Shown piece after piece: positions 6,448 to 7,458 of a stretch of 7,458 nucleotides of DNA. The position numbers were made by a program, and so were the translations under genes. The DNA is from JBHIFE01 sp046760985 (GTDB taxonomy: Bacteria; Chloroflexota; Dehalococcoidia; Dehalococcoidales; RBG-16-60-22): the NCBI GenBank assembly GCA_046760985.1, contig JBHIFE010000067.1, forward strand, positions 1 through 7,458, read 5' to 3'. Below the pieces are notes generated by a model. That model worked only from the letters and a program-made list of their open reading frames with translations, searched no databases and was not told where the DNA came from. Numbering within the stretch: the first letter of the stretch is position 1; each line of letters begins with the position of its first letter.

Positions 6448-6477
6448 ATTATAACACTTATGAATAAGTTGTGTCTT
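6448..6477 (-). promoter_or_regulatory. Promoter of the NrpR-like gene
   Basis: On the minus strand a perfect TATAAT (6453-6448) is preceded by TGT, making an extended -10. AAGACA (6477-6472) lies 18 bases upstream and matches four of six -35 bases. Transcription would start near 6441, giving a leader of about 23 bases. The -35 lies just beyond the nadE stop codon. Confidence 0.6.
6456..6469. promoter_or_regulatory. Palindrome inside the NrpR-like gene promoter (possible operator)
   Basis: ACTTAT-GA-ATAAGT, with 6-base perfect arms and a 2-base centre, lies wholly between the -35 and -10. This position suits repression. It does not match the GGAA-N6-TTCC operator known for methanogen NrpR, so the binding protein is uncertain. 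Confidence 0.45.
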
Positions 6478-6479
6478 TA

Positions 6480-7458
6480 TCATCCTTTGAATCGATTGGT
6501 GATGGGCAACCTTCGGTCTCGCCCAAAGGCTCTAGGCGTTATCTTGATTCCCGGGGGTGCTTGGCGGCGCTTATACTCGCTGGTGTCTACCAATCGGGCG
6601 GCTCGCTTGACTATTTCTTCATCAAATCCCGTGGTAATAATCTGCTCGACACTTTTATCCTCTTCAATATAGGCGGTCAAGATAGGGTCGAGTTGCTCGT
6701 ACGGCGGCAGGGTATCAGTATCCTTTTGCCCCGGTCTCAGCTCAGCCGAGGGCGCCTTATCTATGATAGTAGCCGGAATCAGTTCATAGCCGGCTAATGA
6801 GTTTCGGTACCTAGCCAGTTTATAGACCATGGTTTTGGGTACATCCTTTATCACGGCAAAACCGCCAGCCATATCCCCATATAATGTGGTATAGCCAGTA
6901 GCCATCTCACTCTTATTGCCGGTAGTAAGAACCAGCCAACCGAACTTATTGGATAATGCCATAAGGATATTGCCTCTAATGCGTGCCTGGATATTTTCCT
7001 CGGTCACATCGGGCTCAGTCCCTTTAAAAGCTTCAACCAGCACCCCAAGGTAAGTCTGGAAGACCTCATCAATAGATATGGTCATAAGCTTGATACCTAG
7101 ATTTCGAGCCAGTAATTTAGCATCTGTTATACTACCGGGAGACGAGTATTTTGACGGCATAGCTATCCCGGTCACATTTGATTTCCCCAAAGCATCAACG
7201 GCGATGGTAGCTACCAGGCTGGAATCAATACCACCGGAAAGACCAACTAGCACCTTCTTGAAACCGTTCTTGAGGACATAATCCTTGGTGCCCAGTACCA
7301 GAGCATCATAGATCTCTCCGGGAAAACCGCGCTCTTCAAGTTGCCTTGGTGGCAGTGGGGGTTTTGGCGTGGTATGAGGGGCTTCAGAGAGTACTATTTT
7401 GGTTGCTTGACACCTTTCTTCTAGTAGCAGCGTTTCCTTTCTCCATCTGGGGTCGTGA
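6480..7458 (-). CDS. nadE: Glutamine-dependent NAD+ synthetase, C-terminal part (cut by window edge)
   Basis: NadE amidates nicotinic acid adenine dinucleotide to NAD+, using ATP and ammonia released from glutamine. The frame stays open to the window edge, so 325 C-terminal residues are visible; the GTG near 7253 is internal. The visible part starts with DPRWRKE and a linker, then GEIYDALVLGTKDYVLKNGF, which is the junction from the nitrilase-like glutaminase domain to the synthetase domain. The ATP-binding PP-loop GLSGGIDSS (about 72-80 of the visible part) is intact, followed by ENIQARIRGN (154-163), TTGNKSEMATGYTTLYGDMA (178-197), KAPSAELRPGQ (234-244) and LPPY (250-253). The interdomain linker shows that this is the long, glutamine-dependent form (usually 500-600 residues) and not the short ammonia-dependent one. 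The catalytic Glu, Lys and Cys of the glutaminase lie outside the window. The NrpR-like gene follows after 61 bases. Confidence 0.94.
   Translation of the reverse strand, partial: HDPRWRKETLLLEERCQATKIVLSEAPHTTPKPPLPPRQLEERGFPGEIYDALVLGTKDYVLKNGFKKVLVGLSGGIDSSLVATIAVDALGKSNVTGIAMPSKYSSPGSITDAKLLARNLGIKLMTISIDEVFQTYLGVLVEAFKGTEPDVTEENIQARIRGNILMALSNKFGWLVLTTGNKSEMATGYTTLYGDMAGGFAVIKDVPKTMVYKLARYRNSLAGYELIPATIIDKAPSAELRPGQKDTDTLPPYEQLDPILTAYIEEDKSVEQIITTGFDEEIVKRAARLVDTSEYKRRQAPPGIKITPRAFGRDRRLPITNRFKG

Noticed and set aside
6471..6797. Plus-strand open frame of 108 codons opposite nadE
   Set aside because: It runs opposite conserved NadE motifs, and its composition looks like reverse-complement reading rather than a real protein.

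Overview
The window is an ordinary-looking bacterial chromosome segment in which all seven recognisable genes lie on the minus strand; two of them run off the window edges. Several families together suggest a Chloroflexota bacterium, most likely an uncultured Dehalococcoidia: a UPF0182 membrane protein, an archaeal-type NrpR/DUF128 nitrogen repressor in a bacterial setting, a PadR regulator with a HAAS membrane partner, and a DegV protein beside PlsY. This placement is inference from gene content and fairly balanced base composition. No rRNA, tRNA or other marker is present to prove it. I see no CRISPR array, insertion sequence, integrase, RNA gene or riboswitch.

Reading in the direction of transcription (high to low coordinates): 7458-6480 is the C-terminal part of a glutamine-dependent NAD+ synthetase (nadE). 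After 61 bases comes the NrpR-like repressor (6418-5411), with its own promoter and a small palindrome inside that promoter. A 133-base gap carries G-rich repeats and a strong promoter (TTGACA, 16 bases, TATACT with an extended -10). This drives the 919-residue UPF0182 membrane protein (5277-2518).

After a 173-base gap a second transcription unit begins at a near-ideal operator/promoter (2366-2418). Its four closely spaced genes are padR (2344-2012), a HAAS-domain membrane protein (1999-1067), a DegV/FakB-like fatty-acid-binding protein (1070-177) and the start of plsY (146 to beyond base 1). In known pathways FakB carries a fatty acid to the kinase FakA and PlsY uses the resulting acyl-phosphate to acylate glycerol-3-phosphate. 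The unit therefore looks like a self-regulated sensor pair driving a membrane-lipid step.

The most interesting points are the 9-1-9 palindrome that would shut both candidate promoters of the padR unit; the coupling of a PadR/HAAS pair to DegV and PlsY; unusual residues in both lipid proteins (GGGN where PlsY normally has GSGN, GYACGTG where DegV normally has a THxGPG-like motif); a possible CTG start of degV behind a perfect Shine-Dalgarno sequence; and the NrpR gene next to nadE with a candidate auto-operator. None of these amounts to a clearly new system. They are checkable leads.
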